From Straminergon stramineum (Eukaryota > Streptophyta > Bryopsida > Hypnales > Calliergonaceae), in contig OY987269.1 in assembly GCA_963920665.1 (NCBI GenBank), positions 16,308,501 through 16,372,500 on the forward strand: a DNA stretch of 64,000 bases. Reading direction: 5' to 3'. The translations under genes were made by a program, and so were the position numbers. Positions 48,265 through 61,197 of this stretch are shown one piece after another. The notes beneath the pieces are model-generated. The model saw only the letters and a program-made list of their open reading frames with translations. It searched no databases and had not been told where the DNA came from. How positions within the stretch are numbered: position 1 is the stretch's first letter; every line of letters begins with the position of its first letter.

Positions 48265-48620
48265 CTAATTACTATTATTATTAGACAAGTCAAATTTTCT
48301 TACTTTCTTCTTGGCAAGTGAAAGGAGCTTCCAACACACCGAAGAATGCAACATTTGAATATTGTATGCAAAAGTCACAATGGGTCAAAGCTTTTTTTGA
48401 TAGAGGTTATAAAATTGTTCTTCCACATAGGTAAATATTGATTTTGAAAATGTACACCAAGGAATGATGGTCTTGGGTTAGTGGTGCATATATGGGGATC
48501 TAGCTTATAGTTGCATTCCATGATGGAAAAAAAAATGAAAAAACACACACATTTGGGACACCCCAAATATGTTGGGTCATTGGGTGCCATTAACTTATCG
48601 TAAGCTTACTGCAAATTGAT
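48265..48620. mobile_element. Second copy of the element inserted in LPR-like intron 1
   Basis: Matches 32780-33110 in order and orientation, with moderate divergence. Confidence 0.6.
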
Positions 48621-51600
48621 TTTGCAATACATTTGAGCCATTTTTTTCATTTTCATGTTGGGACCATGCTACACTAAAAAAGTATTTTGTGTCATCCATA
48701 TCTAGCTATTTACTAAAGGTTATAATTTTCCTTGGAAGATGAAAATTTTTACTAAGAATATAGATATCAATACTATTCAAAGAGAAAAATTCCTATAAAC
48801 ACAGTTGGCAAAAGTATTTGTCAAAAGAAAAAATTTATATCATTTTTAAAATTAATTTTTGTTGGTGACACTAAATACATTTACTAATGCAGTGAAAGAG
48901 AGAACAAAATTTTTGAAAAAAAATTATTCAAATTGAAGCAATAAGCCCATTGTGGATTGTTTGGTCATTGTACATAGATATAGTTATTTGATTCACATCT
49001 TTTTGTATGCATGAGAAAAAAAATTAGGATTTATTTTACATGCATTTCAATCTATTCGTTTTTTGAAAAAATTGATACATTATATGGTGGTCAAAGTAAA
49101 AAGATGTAGCTTCCCATTGTGGGCTAGAGGGAGGGACTATTCTTGTCTTTGAGGATTCTAATGTGTCTCTTACTTCCTTACATAGTTCTAGTAGAAATCC
49201 AAAAGTACCCTTGGTAGAATGAAATAATGAATGAGCCTTTAGCCATGTATAGTGTACTCATTGAATTCATGAAATGGTAACTATCTAATCCAACTCTAAA
49301 ACTTTGAGTCCCAATTGCACCCTCAATGCAATAAAAATTACATTAGAGTACAATAAAAATGAATTCAATCCAAAAATAGAACTTTGAATTGAACTCCAAT
49401 CTCAATTGCCGATCTACTTATTTTAGTCAATCTACAAAGTTAGTTCAAGGAGAAGTCGGGCCACACACATGATATGTGTTGATGAGAAGTTGTTTTTCTT
49501 CAATGTTGTTATTCATTCTACACTATTGTCATAATGAAATTTAGTGTTTATAATCCTTATTGCAATCACTGAATGTCAATATGAGCATCAATTATTGACT
49601 ATATTTCCACTAGAAAAAACATAATTATTAGCAAGATAGGTCAACTTGTACTATATTAGTATTTCAAATAAAATTAATTTGTCAATATGAACACTAATCA
49701 CCAACTAAAAAATGAGAATTAGTATGAGTTCACCAATGTGATAAATAACATTGTAGATAACATAATATTGAGTACTAAATATCATTCGCAATGCAATTTT
49801 CTTTCACATGGCTCTTTTTCTTTTGTTGAAATAAGAAAGTATAGTACAAAAATGCATTTTGAAAGGTCATAAAACTAGAAATTTTAGCTTGGGAGTTCAC
49901 AAATACAAGATGTAGCTAATGTTAGGAGATCCTTTGGCAAGAATTAGGTCACCTTTGAAACAACTAGTCCACTGTCCTATGTGCCTTGTATTTCAAAAAT
50001 TCGTAGATGAACTCATTAAAATTAAAATTGGAAAAAAGATACTAGCATGAGAATTAAACTTATCTCTCTCAAGTTTCACTAAGCTCTGTTTACTTGTAAT
50101 CACTTGTATTTGCAATTTAGCCAAAACAAAGAGGAATTTGGATGAAAAGACCAAATAATGTGATTTTCTAATTGTTTTAGTAATTGGGGAAAAAAAGCAT
50201 GTTGAAGTGGAGGTAGAGAACTTGGACCCCACTAATAGAGAGGTTAATATTCACTTCTAAAGTTCATCCTAATAGAACACCAATAACTAGTAATTTGGTC
50301 TCTTTCAAAAACAAAAACAAATAGATCACTAGTAGAAATGTGGGCTACGTAGACTTCAGAAACATATCCCTAAAGACCTAAATCTAGTGAAGTTGGTCAT
50401 GTGAGTCCTCTTATAGGGCTTTAGAGTAGTCTATGTGGCCCATATTTCTACTATTGGATAAAAGGCTATCCATCAATTTAGATAAAATAAATTGTATATT
50501 AATCCCGAAATATTTTTTTATGTTCAAAAATTGGCTTGAGAGTTTTAGAAAATATTTAAAAAACAACAACTTTGATTTTCGTCCTTTAAATATTTGTTTG
50601 CGTAGAAGTAGGAACTAGATAGAAATATAAAATAATTGGTTAATGATTCTCAAATGGAATTAAAAAGGTACTAATCCCAATGGTAAGATTATTCTAGCAA
50701 AAAAACACCCATGTGGAAATTTATTTTGAATTGAGTTGAAAATTGAGTTGAAAAATGAATCTTCGAAGTACTTTTTGGAAGAAGATTTTCTAGTTTCCCC
50801 CAAAACATGAATCTTTTCATCACTTTCTCATTACTAGTCCAAGTAGAATGAATTACATCTTTCTATATGCACAAAAATATTTTCTTTGAGAACCAAAATA
50901 AAAATATATATATTTGGAAATTTTGAATTGTTTTTGTTCTTTGTGATCAACTCTATTTTGAGCTTTGTGTCGCATAACCTTTGCTCCCATGCACCAATTG
51001 AAACAAAAAATTATGTCCACATAAAGCTAATGTATTTTTCTATTTTCAAAAACCTAATTAGAAATTGAGATAATATATCTCTACCCAAACTCTCATTTAT
51101 CTCTCAAGGAGACAAAAGGTAATTTTGGGGTTAAATAATTATTCAACAAAGAATGAGCAATTGAGCATCTACTAATCCTAATTTGCATATCCCACATGGA
51201 TTGCTTTACTTCCCATCACCCCTCTTAAATAAAGAAATTACCTCCACACCTCTACAATCTCACTTCACTACAACCATACCAATCTTCAAGAGGTGATAGC
51301 CAAAAAACATCAAAACTTTTAATTATTCTTAGTTGGAGCTTGCTAATTTTAGCCTGGGGCAACCATTGTTCTCATATAATCAGTGTTTTTTCTGTCGATA
51401 TTTCGCTAGATCTATCAAAATTTGACCACTGTAAATCTAGCCCTCCAAAATTTGGCCTATGCAGTGAAGCCAACACAAGGGACACTAATCCTAAAAAAAA
51501 CATTGCATGTAATGAGCTATTGACCAAGCATGTTGATAAGATTGGTTGTGAGCACATGGAATCTTCATTTTCAAAAGATTTTAAGTTGTTATTACAAACT

Positions 51601-51819
51601 ATTGTCATTGTCGTGGGTCAACGACACAAATGTGTCAAATGGTCATTGGAGCGCTCCTAGGTCAATGCCACCTCTGCTGCCAAGCAAGTTCCGTAGATAG
51701 TGGAGCACTTAGATGGGAACGCACGATGATTTGCAGCTGTTTTAATGCCATGGGAAGACCAAGTGGGAACTTACCTTACGTTTACTTTGCACAACCCGGC
51801 AATATCATGTTAATTTCGT

Positions 51820-52800
51820 GGTAAATCCCTTGCGGGTTGACCGACAGATAACACCCACAACTCAATGGAAGCGCAAATTAGATTGAATGACAGCAAGTTT
51901 GGAAGTGCTAGTCGATCAATTCTCTTTGAGTAGATCGAGAGCATACGTCGGAGTTGCTTGCTTCATGCTGCCGGACGGCCCGGGTTGAAAACCAGGTTTT
52001 GCCCGCTGTCGAGGACTGAGATCCTGCAGGAACTTGTAATTTACTGCGGATGATACATTCGAAAATTTTGAACGCGTTTTGGAATTAAGTTAGATTAAAA
52101 TACATATTGACAGCAAGTTTGAGAGTTTGAGGCTCCGTCAATTCAAACTCCCATTGGAAATTTAGAAGTGCCAGTCGATCGACTTTCTCTGAATAGATCG
52201 ATCGAGGGCGTAAGTCAGAGTTGCGTGGTTGATGCTGCTGGGTTGAAAATTAAAACAGGTTTCGCCTGCTGTCAAGGAGATCCCGCAGGAACTTGTAATT
52301 TACTTGTCAACTGAAGGAGATCCCCGACGTCCCAAATTATTATTCCCTACCTTCCAGAGATGCTCAAAATCTAGCCGCAACAGAATAGTTGGTTCACTTG
52401 GATCATGAAGTCGAACTTGCCGATCTCTATAGAGTCGTCGTGCTTGAAGCGCGTTTCTTGAAGAAGAAGTGGCAGCTTTGTTCCCCAAAATTCCCTACGG
52501 AAATACTGGTGCCGGCAAACTTGCAGGAACTGCGGATGATGAATTTGAAAATTTTGAACATGTTTTGGAATTAAGTTAGATTAAAATACATATTGACATC
52601 AAGTTTGAGAGTTTGAGGCTCCGACAATTCAAGCTCCCATTGGAAATTTGGAAGTGCCAGTCGATCGACTTTCTTTGAATAGATCGATCGTGGGCGTAAG
52701 CCAAAGTTGCGTAGTTGATGCTGTCAGGTTCAGGAAAACCAGGGTTGCTTGCTGTCAAGGAAGGAGATCCCTCACGTCACAAAAATATTATTCCCCACCG
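51820..52800. repeat. Three tandem partial copies of a moderate-GC repeat
   Basis: The phrases GACAGCAAGTTT, AAGTGCCAGTCGATCGACTT, AATAGATCGATCG, GTTGATGCTG and CTGCTGTCAAGGAGATCC recur from about 51888, 52108 and 52597. TTGAACGCGTTTTGGAATTA, then AGTTAGATTAAAATACATAT, occurs twice at 488-bp spacing. GC content is higher than the surroundings. A diverged copy of 52400-52575 lies at 55660-55850. Confidence 0.8.
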
Positions 52801-52837
52801 CCTTTCACTTGTGTTTCAGAATATTATGGAATATCCC

Positions 52838-53365
52838 TAAATATACAAATACATATATAATTTTATTTGACGATTTGTACATAAACATTTCATTTTTACT
52901 CTTATTCTCAAGGGTAGAATTTTGAGGACAATCCATTATTGATGCTATAAATGTATGAGTGTAGTCTTGATCTTGCCTAGTAGGGGCTCATTTGTCAACA
53001 AATAGTTTGGGACCATAAATACACATATGTGTGATTTTATTTGACAATTTGTACATAAACATTTCATTTTTACTCTTGTTCTCAAGGGTAGAATTTTGTG
53101 GACAATCCATTATTGATGCTATACATGTATGAGTGTAGTCTTGATCTTGCCTAGTAGGGGCTCATTTGTCAACAAATAGTTTGGGACCATAAATACATAT
53201 ATGTGTAATTTTATTTGACAATTTGTACATAAACATTTCATTTTTATTCTTATTCTCAAGGGTATAATTTTGTGGACAATCCATTATTGATGTTATAAAT
53301 GTATGAGTGTAGTCTTGGTTTTACCTAGTAGGGGCTCATTTGTCAACAAATAGTTTGGGATGAAC
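52838..53365. repeat. 174-bp tandem repeat, three copies
   Basis: TGAC(G/A)ATTTGTACATAAAC recurs at 52868, 53042 and 53216, exactly 174 bp apart, with the whole unit (GACAATCCATTATTGATGCT, GCCTAGTAGGGGCTCATTTG) nearly identical in all three. Confidence 0.95.
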
Positions 53366-53379
53366 CACAAGTTGTCTAT

Positions 53380-55640
53380 AAATGTACTCAAAACCTAGAC
53401 ACATGTAGAGATAAATAGTTGTATATATATAATGCATTTTTACAATATTCCTTAATTTGTCCCAGCCACTACTTAGCTAACTTGATTGCTAATTAAGATG
53501 CCCTTTAAAATGGTCTCAATTCTATATACAACAATTTGTCTCTATCTAATGTATAATGCAAACTCTTTAGAAATTATTGTTGCATAGAATCCACAACAAG
53601 ATTATGTAGTTGTCAAGAGAACAATTACACAAACCATCAATCAACAAACGGACTCATAATTCATGATCCCCCCAATTGGCTTTAGTCTTTAGTCATGTCC
53701 AAAATTATCTAAAGCAATTTAAAACATCAAGACAATTTCTCTACTTAACCCTTGAGTTATACCTAAATTCCATCTACATGCAACTATACAACAATTTGTT
53801 CAATTCAATAACTACAGACCGTGCTAGTCCTAAGTTATAATAAACATAAAACTTTACAAATATTTGACAATTAGTCTTCCAAATCCTTTCTAATATTCTA
53901 TATTTTCAGTGCTCAACAATTTGTTAATGCTCATTAACAATTTAACAGTTGTTCACCTAATTTTCATCTAAAATCAAGATGTGTATCAATTTTAAAACTC
54001 ATTCTTACATCTCACTAATACAACTTGTCTGTCAATTTGTCATCCACAACAATCAAGTATCATCAATTTACACTTATGGAGAAGTTAATCATCACAATGA
54101 GTCTACAAAGTGTAAACAATTCTAAAAGCAATTAAACAATAGGACACATATACAAATTGTCATCTCACAACCAAATACAAAATTAATTCATCAATTTATC
54201 TCTTCACCAACACATCCTTCTTCATTGCACTCCCAACTACATTGTCAAGTCAATCTCTACACTACAACAATTAGTCATAGCCAAATACTCACAAAGAATT
54301 TAATTATCAAATTCTTAGCAATGAAAAATTTAGATTAAGAGCATGGACAACCTCATAACACTCCAATCTGATTAGACGATTTGTTCAACTTTCAATCAAG
54401 TGCATCTGAATGGAAAATTTCAACAATAGTCTTCTTCAATTACTAATTATTCACAGTTTACAATGGCTGAACAATTTGTCAATTCTCACAACTTAGCTAC
54501 AACCAAACATACAAATTTGAATAGTTTTAAATACTCCCCACTATTACATTAAACCAGATTAATTACTTCTTCTCTAGCAACTTAACAATTTGTCATTCTC
54601 AAATTGGAATTAAACATCTACTCAACTTCCAAGCTACGAAGGTTGCAAACCATTACTCATAATTATATAATTGATTTAGACACACAAGATTGTTGGTTTG
54701 GAATCATATTACCCAATCTACTGCAAGAACTCCAATTACAAATTCTTCTAACAATTTGTATTTGGAGAGGAGACAACATGTGTCTTGCATTCCCATTTGC
54801 AATCACAAACTCCATCTTCTCATTCCAACAATTTGTCCAAGTAGTGCACAATCCCAAAAAACAACACCCAATAGGTTCTCTAACTTTTCAATCAAGTTAA
54901 TTACAAACTCTTTATATAATAAGAAAATTGGTCAATCCACTTAATGTGTAAATCAATCATTGACTTCATCACATCTACCATTATTAATTGTCAAAGGAAA
55001 CAATGACATACAAATAGATTTGTCCAAACAAAATCTATATCATACTCTATTCTCCATGGAACACTTGCTATATGTATATGCAAATCAATAACAAACATAA
55101 AAATGATATAGACCACACTAAGAAAATCCAACGATTGGATACAATAAACTTAAAGTATAAGTTTGCAAATTGTTTGTAACTTCCACAGCTAAAGAACACT
55201 AAAACTGATCATCAATATTATCCCCCCCCACATGCAATCCAAGAGTTCATCACACACAATTTGTCTTCCAATATATAAACAAGAAAATAAAATCCATGGA
55301 TTTATAATTGCACTACTTAAAATTCAATAATTAAACAAGTTCAAGACAACTTATTAAAACCAATTACATTAATGTAAAGGAGTTCATGATACAAAAAAAC
55401 CCAACAATTTGATATCAAAGATGACCAAAAGAGTGGGGGCAAGAACTTCAAAAAATTTAGATTAAATTCTAGTTGTAGAAACAACCATTAATCTTCTAGA
55501 ATTCTTGATAATTTGTCCCTTTACAAATCTTAACTAAGTGAATCACTTCAAATCCTACAATAAATAGTCACAAATTCTCTCTTCAATATAAAAGCAAGTT
55601 AACAACTTGTCTTGTTTTACACCTCAAAGGGGAGCTAGTC
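53380..55640. repeat. G-poor tract with recurrent ACAATTTGTC motifs
   Basis: The plus strand is strongly depleted in G and rich in A and C. The motif (A/C)AATTTGT(C/T) recurs about 15 times, for example near 53529, 53785, 53916, 54033, 54378, 54471, 54586, 54749, 54827, 55255 and 55504, at irregular spacings of about 80-250 bp. The same motif is in the adjacent 174-bp array. It looks like a degenerate extension of a satellite or one end of a large decayed element. Confidence 0.5.
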
Positions 55641-55659
55641 AAAAAAACAAAAAACTAAT

Positions 55660-55850
55660 ATGACTCAAAACTTGAGCTTGAATCTCTTTTGGGTCGTGCT
55701 TGAAGCATTCCTTGGAGAAGAAGTTGCAGCTTGGTTCAAAAAAATTAGCTATTGAAAAAAACCAATGTGCAAGAAATTGATATTTATTGTAGATGCTAAA
55801 TTTGAAAATTTTGAACATGTTTTGGAATAGAGATTCCAAATGGTCAAATT
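55660..55850. repeat. Diverged copy of the 52400-52575 segment
   Basis: GTCGTGCTTGAAGC, TTCTTGGAGAAGAAGTTGCA or its cognate, GCAGCTTGGTTC, and AAATTTGAAAATTTTGAACA then TGTTTTGGAAT align in order with 52400-52575. The material between the two (about 52850-55650) may therefore be an insertion. Confidence 0.65.
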
Positions 55851-55993
55851 AATGAAGAGAGTTCATAAATACAAAGTCAACATTTGTCATCCCTTCTTAC
55901 CATTTGTATTTACTTATTAGATTCAATTTTTTTGATAGAAGGATCACAAATCAAGGAATTTTCTACACTTATTTTGGTTGGTTAATATTGAAG

Positions 55994-56623
55994 TTAACCT
56001 CTGAATGCCCAAGGCACAATATTTTGGTGTTCACAAAACTTGGAAGTTAAATGAAATCATACCAATTTACTATTTTCTTCTTTTTTTTTGGTAGTTAACT
56101 ACCCTTTAAAGTATATTTTAAGCATCAAAATTTCAATTTTGAAATAAATTCTTTACTGTTTTTCTACTGAAAATTTTGTACAAGGGTGTCCATTGCAAAT
56201 CTTGATTTTTTAGTGTGAGAGGCTCTTGAAAATGAGCCTCATCAACATTGATATAGGAAGAGAAAGTACATAGGAAATTCATTAAAAACAAATCATGGAA
56301 TAGATTTTGAATAGCCATAAATTGATTGCAGATATTGATTTTCTTTTCTAACCTTAGTTTTAGATTTGACATGTAAAAAGAGGATTGAAAGACTTAAAAT
56401 CACTTTCATAGTTTTAGCAACCTCTTGATTAAATATTACAATCCTTTAATCAATAAGAAATATTGTTAGACTTTTTTCCAATATGATCTATAACAATTAT
56501 AGTTTGAATTTGTAAGTTTACAATTCTTAAAAAATTGATTTTACTTATCAATAATTGGGCTTTTTGTTTAGTTTTGAAGAAACTTCAAGATCCTCAAAAA
56601 AGGCCTTGGAATTTAGGGGTTAA
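55994..56623 (+). mobile_element. TTAA TIR element family A, copy 3 (630 bp, best preserved ends)
   Basis: The left end is TTAACCTCTGAATGCCCAAG. The right end read inward is TTAACCCCTAAATTCCAAGG. These are good inverted repeats of about 20 bp with TTAA at both edges and no longer flanking duplication. The interior is shared with copies at 36.8, 47.6 and 61.2 kb. Confidence 0.75.
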
Positions 56624-57411
56624 AAAGAAATTTGAAACTATATTTAGTCAAAAAAAGGATATAATTTTCTAATGTAGATCATAGAACTATAGAAGAGACT
56701 ACCATATTGGTGGCAAAGTTCAATATTCCATGCTAATTAATTACTAAAATTTAGAATAAGTAATTCAACATATGATTCAACATAGAGAGATTTTTTTTCT
56801 CTTAGTATCTATCACTTACATTTGGATTGGATTGCATATTCATCTTAAAAAAATTATAAATTCGAAGATGGTATTGAATGAACGAAAAAACAAAACCACT
56901 AATAACTTTTACAAGAATATTTTGGGCTACTTCACTTTCCCATAGACTAAAAAAGGCTACGTCCTTTTACAATAGGTAAGTAAACTAGATGTTTTTCAGT
57001 TGTTACATAATACAATATTATAACTTGAAGAATCTTCATCAACTAAAGGTAGAATTACTTGAATTTTTCCTTCCCTAAATAAGAAATATGTAGGTCTTTT
57101 GAAGTATTATCCATAGAACCTCAAACCATCATTGAAAAGTATTATCCATCCTACACTTAACAAAACTAACTTAGAATATAAAGTTATGGAGCTTCTAGTG
57201 GACGATTTTGAGTTTTCGTTATGATATTTCAAAGATGCAACTTCATAAATTGTTCCAAAGTCTTGATTTTAGGAATTACAAAAATTAAGGAAAGGCTCCC
57301 AAAAGCACAATTTCTATGATTTTTTTAAATTTTATGATTTTTCAATTGCCTACAAGTAAAATATACATCTTCCTATAATTTTGATTTTGTATATGCAAAT
57401 CAATTTAATCC

Positions 57412-58335
57412 TTAACCCCTAAAGATTTTTGACTATGTTTTCACCAAAAACACTCCAAAAGTGCCATTTGTAGTACCACTAGTACAAGTACCAAATTTTA
57501 GAAAAAACACACTTTTGGACACATGTAATCGTAGGATCTTGTAGTTTGTTGGTTTGAGAAGGCGTGGAATAAAATTTCAGAAATTTCCTCCACGTGGATT
57601 GCAAGATACTAGTGTTTGAATTGATAAAAATCCTTCTTTTGGCCCTACAAAAACCAAGCAACTGCTCTTCACAAGGTCGTTTTTGTGTGAAAAAATGTCC
57701 CAAATGGTGATGAGTCTTTGGAGACATTCTTCAAGGCAAGTTGGCAACAAGCTTCAAAAAATCTCAAATCATTTGGAAGTGTACAACATATAGCAAAAAA
57801 TAGTAAGTACAAAGAAGAAGATAATGATTCAAAATACTAAATTGATAAGAATTTAGTTATGGAATTGAAAAATGCCAATCCTAGTGGTTGTAATATTGTA
57901 ATAAACAATCTACATCCTATGATTTTATTTTATTTTCCTAAAATATTGTAGATTGAGTTAAATATATGACTTCAAAGTTTATTTGAGAGTAGAGAATCCA
58001 TAACTACCCACAAACTAAAACTCCTCATAACTTTCATCTCATGAATCAAAATGGAATGATTCTTAGCTTTCCACGTATAGGTCAATCTAGAAAACCAATT
58101 TCAAATTTTTGTTTATTGAAAAAGTGATTTTTTTAGATGCTCGAGTTGAAAAATACAAACATATTATGCAATAATTTTTAAACCATGTATTCAATAGTTA
58201 TGAAAATTGTTGCACCTTAAAGCTACTCCTCAACCACATGTTTTGTGAAAATTTCAAAGGAAAAATTCTAATCATAATGAGATGCCCAAAATATCTATAT
58301 TGCCAAAAAATGTTGCTTGGGACTTTTGGGGTTAC
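57412..58335 (+). mobile_element. TTAA TIR element family B, copy 2 (about 924 bp)
   Basis: The left end is TTAACCCCTAAAGATTTTTG. The right end is CTTGGGACTTTTGGGGTTAC, whose reverse complement begins GTAACCCCAAAAGTCC. It is the inverted counterpart of 42397-43347 along its whole length. The right TTAA has one substitution. Confidence 0.7.
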
Positions 58336-58399
58336 GCACCAAGCTAGGGACTATGGAAACCATGCCTATTGGTCCTAAGGGCATGCTTACATGCTGGCC

Positions 58400-58625
58400 A
58401 TGTGGGCAGCTTTCCGCCCAATCTAAGCAATAGGACAAAATAGGCTCAACCGATTGTCTTGCCAAGATGGGCAAGCAAAAAAGGAGGAGTTGAAGTTTCA
58501 CCAATATCGGTGGAGAATCCCATTGGTAGAATTTTGACTATCTTGAGGGAATCCAATGCGTGTAAACTTCTAAGTTTATCCCTCCCCACCCATTGGGTCC
58601 ACATGAAAGTGCATTTCCTATTTTC
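58400..58625 (-). repeat. SINE-like dispersed unit, second copy
   Basis: Related to 25190-25395 in the same orientation. It contains GGAGGAGTTGAAGTTTCACC on the plus strand, GGAGAATCCCATTGGTAGAA, and CCAATGCGTGTAAACTTC in place of the B-box-like stretch, which is altered here. Confidence 0.45.
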
Positions 58626-59039
58626 ACTTTTAGCACTCCTTGTGAAGTTTGCCCTGTGACTAATACATGTAAGGAGGCCCTAACTGACATCATCTTCTTT
58701 AAAAAATTAAAAAAAAATTCTCATAGGAGGGCATCCTATTGTCCCAAATCTCTCCTTTTGCACAAATTTCCAAGGATGAATAGTTGCACTTATGTCTTAT
58801 ATAGAAGGATTCTATATCATTCATTGGTTGAAAAATGGACACGGGGCATCCTTTAAAGGGTAAATAGATGGTTTTAAGGCAGTCCCGACCTTCCTTTGAA
58901 GAACCGAAACTACAAGGAGGAAATGAATTGGAATCTTCGGTCTGGATCAAAGTATATGAAGCTGCACAAGTTGCTCCCTTTTTCACTGATGCATTGTACA
59001 TGGTGTTGAATTTCTTTGATGAAATTTTTTAAGAGTTCA

Positions 59040-59960
59040 GTTGCAGCAGGGCTTTAACAATAAAAGACAAATCAAACAAAAGGCAAGAAACTATTTGGAA
59101 CATACCTGGTTCCAGGCTCAACCAGATACTACCTGGAGCCAATCATGTGCTTCTTTTACAACCCCACATACATACTTGCTCCGTCCCATAATACAAGTCC
59201 CTTTTGGTTTTTTCATTGTCATGGATTATTTGTCCCCTTTACTCCAGACATGATTTTAGGGTTGAAGATGATTTCTTTTGTATTGGACATGAACTGATGA
59301 AATGCACTTGGCCAGTTTCATGAGAGTGGTTGGTGTTGAAACTTTTTATCAAAATATTTTAAAGGGTTGCATGGTTGCACTTGCACCTGACAGAGCATTC
59401 AAGAGTAAAAGACAATCAAATAAAAATCAATATAAACAATTCTGACATACCTTGTTATAGATTCAACTAGATATTACCTGGAGAATGATGACATACATAC
59501 ATGCTCTCCGTTCCATAATACAAGTCCCTTTTGTTTTTTTCATTGTCATGGATTACTTGTACCCTTTAACTTACTTCAGACATGATTTTAGGGTTGAAGA
59601 TAATTTCTTTTGTTTTGGACAGGAACTAATGAAATGCACTTGGCAAGTTTGGGGAGAGTGGTTGGTGTTGAAACTCTTTATTGACTTTTTTTTTCAAGAG
59701 TTGCACATTGACTAAGCATTCAAGAATGAAAGACAATCAAATAAAAAAAATATGAACAATTCCAACATACCTTGTTATAGATTCAACTAGATACTACCTG
59801 GAGAATGTTGTGATTGACTACAACCCTCCATCCCATTATACAAGTTCCTTTTGTTTTTTTCATTTATCTTGAATTATGTCACACCTCGTTTTAGGGCTGA
59901 TGATGATTTCCTTTATTTTTGACATTTACTATTGAAATGAAGCACAAGTAGTCTAGTTTG
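59040..59960. repeat. Three tandem units of about 325 bp with a MITE-like terminus phrase
   Basis: Units carry AAGACAA(A)TCAAA, CATACCTTGTTATAGATTCA, CTCCGTCCCATAATACAAG or variants (59182, 59509 and about 59829), CCCTTTTG, TTTTTTCATTGTCATGG, and TTTTAGGGTTGAAGATGATT. Spacing between units is about 327 and 320 bp. The third is truncated. Confidence 0.85.
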
Positions 59961-61197
59961 TTATTTACTTTAGATGATGATTATTTTTTTGAATTGAATC
60001 ATTCAAAGAAATTCAAAGTTAATTGGGTCAAAGGCCAAAAGACAATAAACTTTCCATTTAATCTATTGAATTCCAAGTTGTTCTTATGCATGTCAAAATG
60101 TGTAGAGAGGGCAAGATAGTTACATAGGAAGTCTTCTTTCTCTATAAAGCCTATCCTAATTTTAATGTGGCACATTGTATCTATTACAACATCCTACTTT
60201 TTGATCTTTCATTGATTGCAATTAATAGTCACGTTTTAAAATGTTTCACTTAGGACACATTTCACATTCACTACAAAATCATTTGATAGTAATATGCATT
60301 GAAAAAATCATTGGTGCACTAAATGTGTCCGGGATTTCTAGTAAAGGTTGGTCATTTTCTAGTTTTTGTTTGTCAAGCAATATGGATGTGGAGAATTTGA
60401 TGGTAATGTCATTTACGAGCACTTTTGGAATTTGAATGTATTGATTGAAGTTTGTGTTGGGTGGGGTGGGGATTGTGCCACAAGCACCGGTTGCTAAGAC
60501 ATTAAGTGGTTAAGAATTCTAGTTGAAGGCATGTGCATGGGTAGAGCCCATTAATTGCATACCTTTTGGTCGAATGGTTTATTTTTAAATGTTTGTGCAT
60601 TCATGAGTAATGGCATCTTGATTTTGTACATGAGCTAGAAATTGAGTGTTTGAATGGTTTGCATTGCTTTGTTGTGGTATTGAATGCACAGTGTTTTTAT
60701 TTGAGGAAGAGAAGAGAGTAGAATGTGAAGTCATGCATATGGTTGGTTCATGTGACATAAACTATAATTTGTAGAAGGGAGTTGTATTGGCTAGATGAAA
60801 TGTTTTGGAGCCTATATCATATTTGTTTGTATCGAAATTTGGATAGGTGTCAAATTTGGGCATCTAATATATTTGATTTATTCCAAAATGAGTGGAATAG
60901 GATGTCATAACATCAATACAAATGCCATGGAGAATATTGGAAGAAGAGCTCTTTCCAACATCTTTTACCACTTGTAGAAAGGAAGCCTTAAGGCAACCAA
61001 GCAAGAGAGCAAGGACATGTTGTTTGGTGGTCTAAAACCACCTTTCTAGTATTGGTAGTGAACTAATAAAGCTTGGTATGCTAGCTAAATTTTTTTCCAA
61101 ATGCTACATTTGAATATAAGTCCTAAACAATTGGACCTAAGTTCTCATTCTTATTCTACTTACTCACTCTGAGTGGCAAAAGTCTCTTAGAAATTAT

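Noticed and set aside
51340..51660. 106-codon ORF in the AT-rich tract
   Set aside because: No recognisable family or codon bias, and it stands next to a known repeat cluster. Not enough to call a gene.
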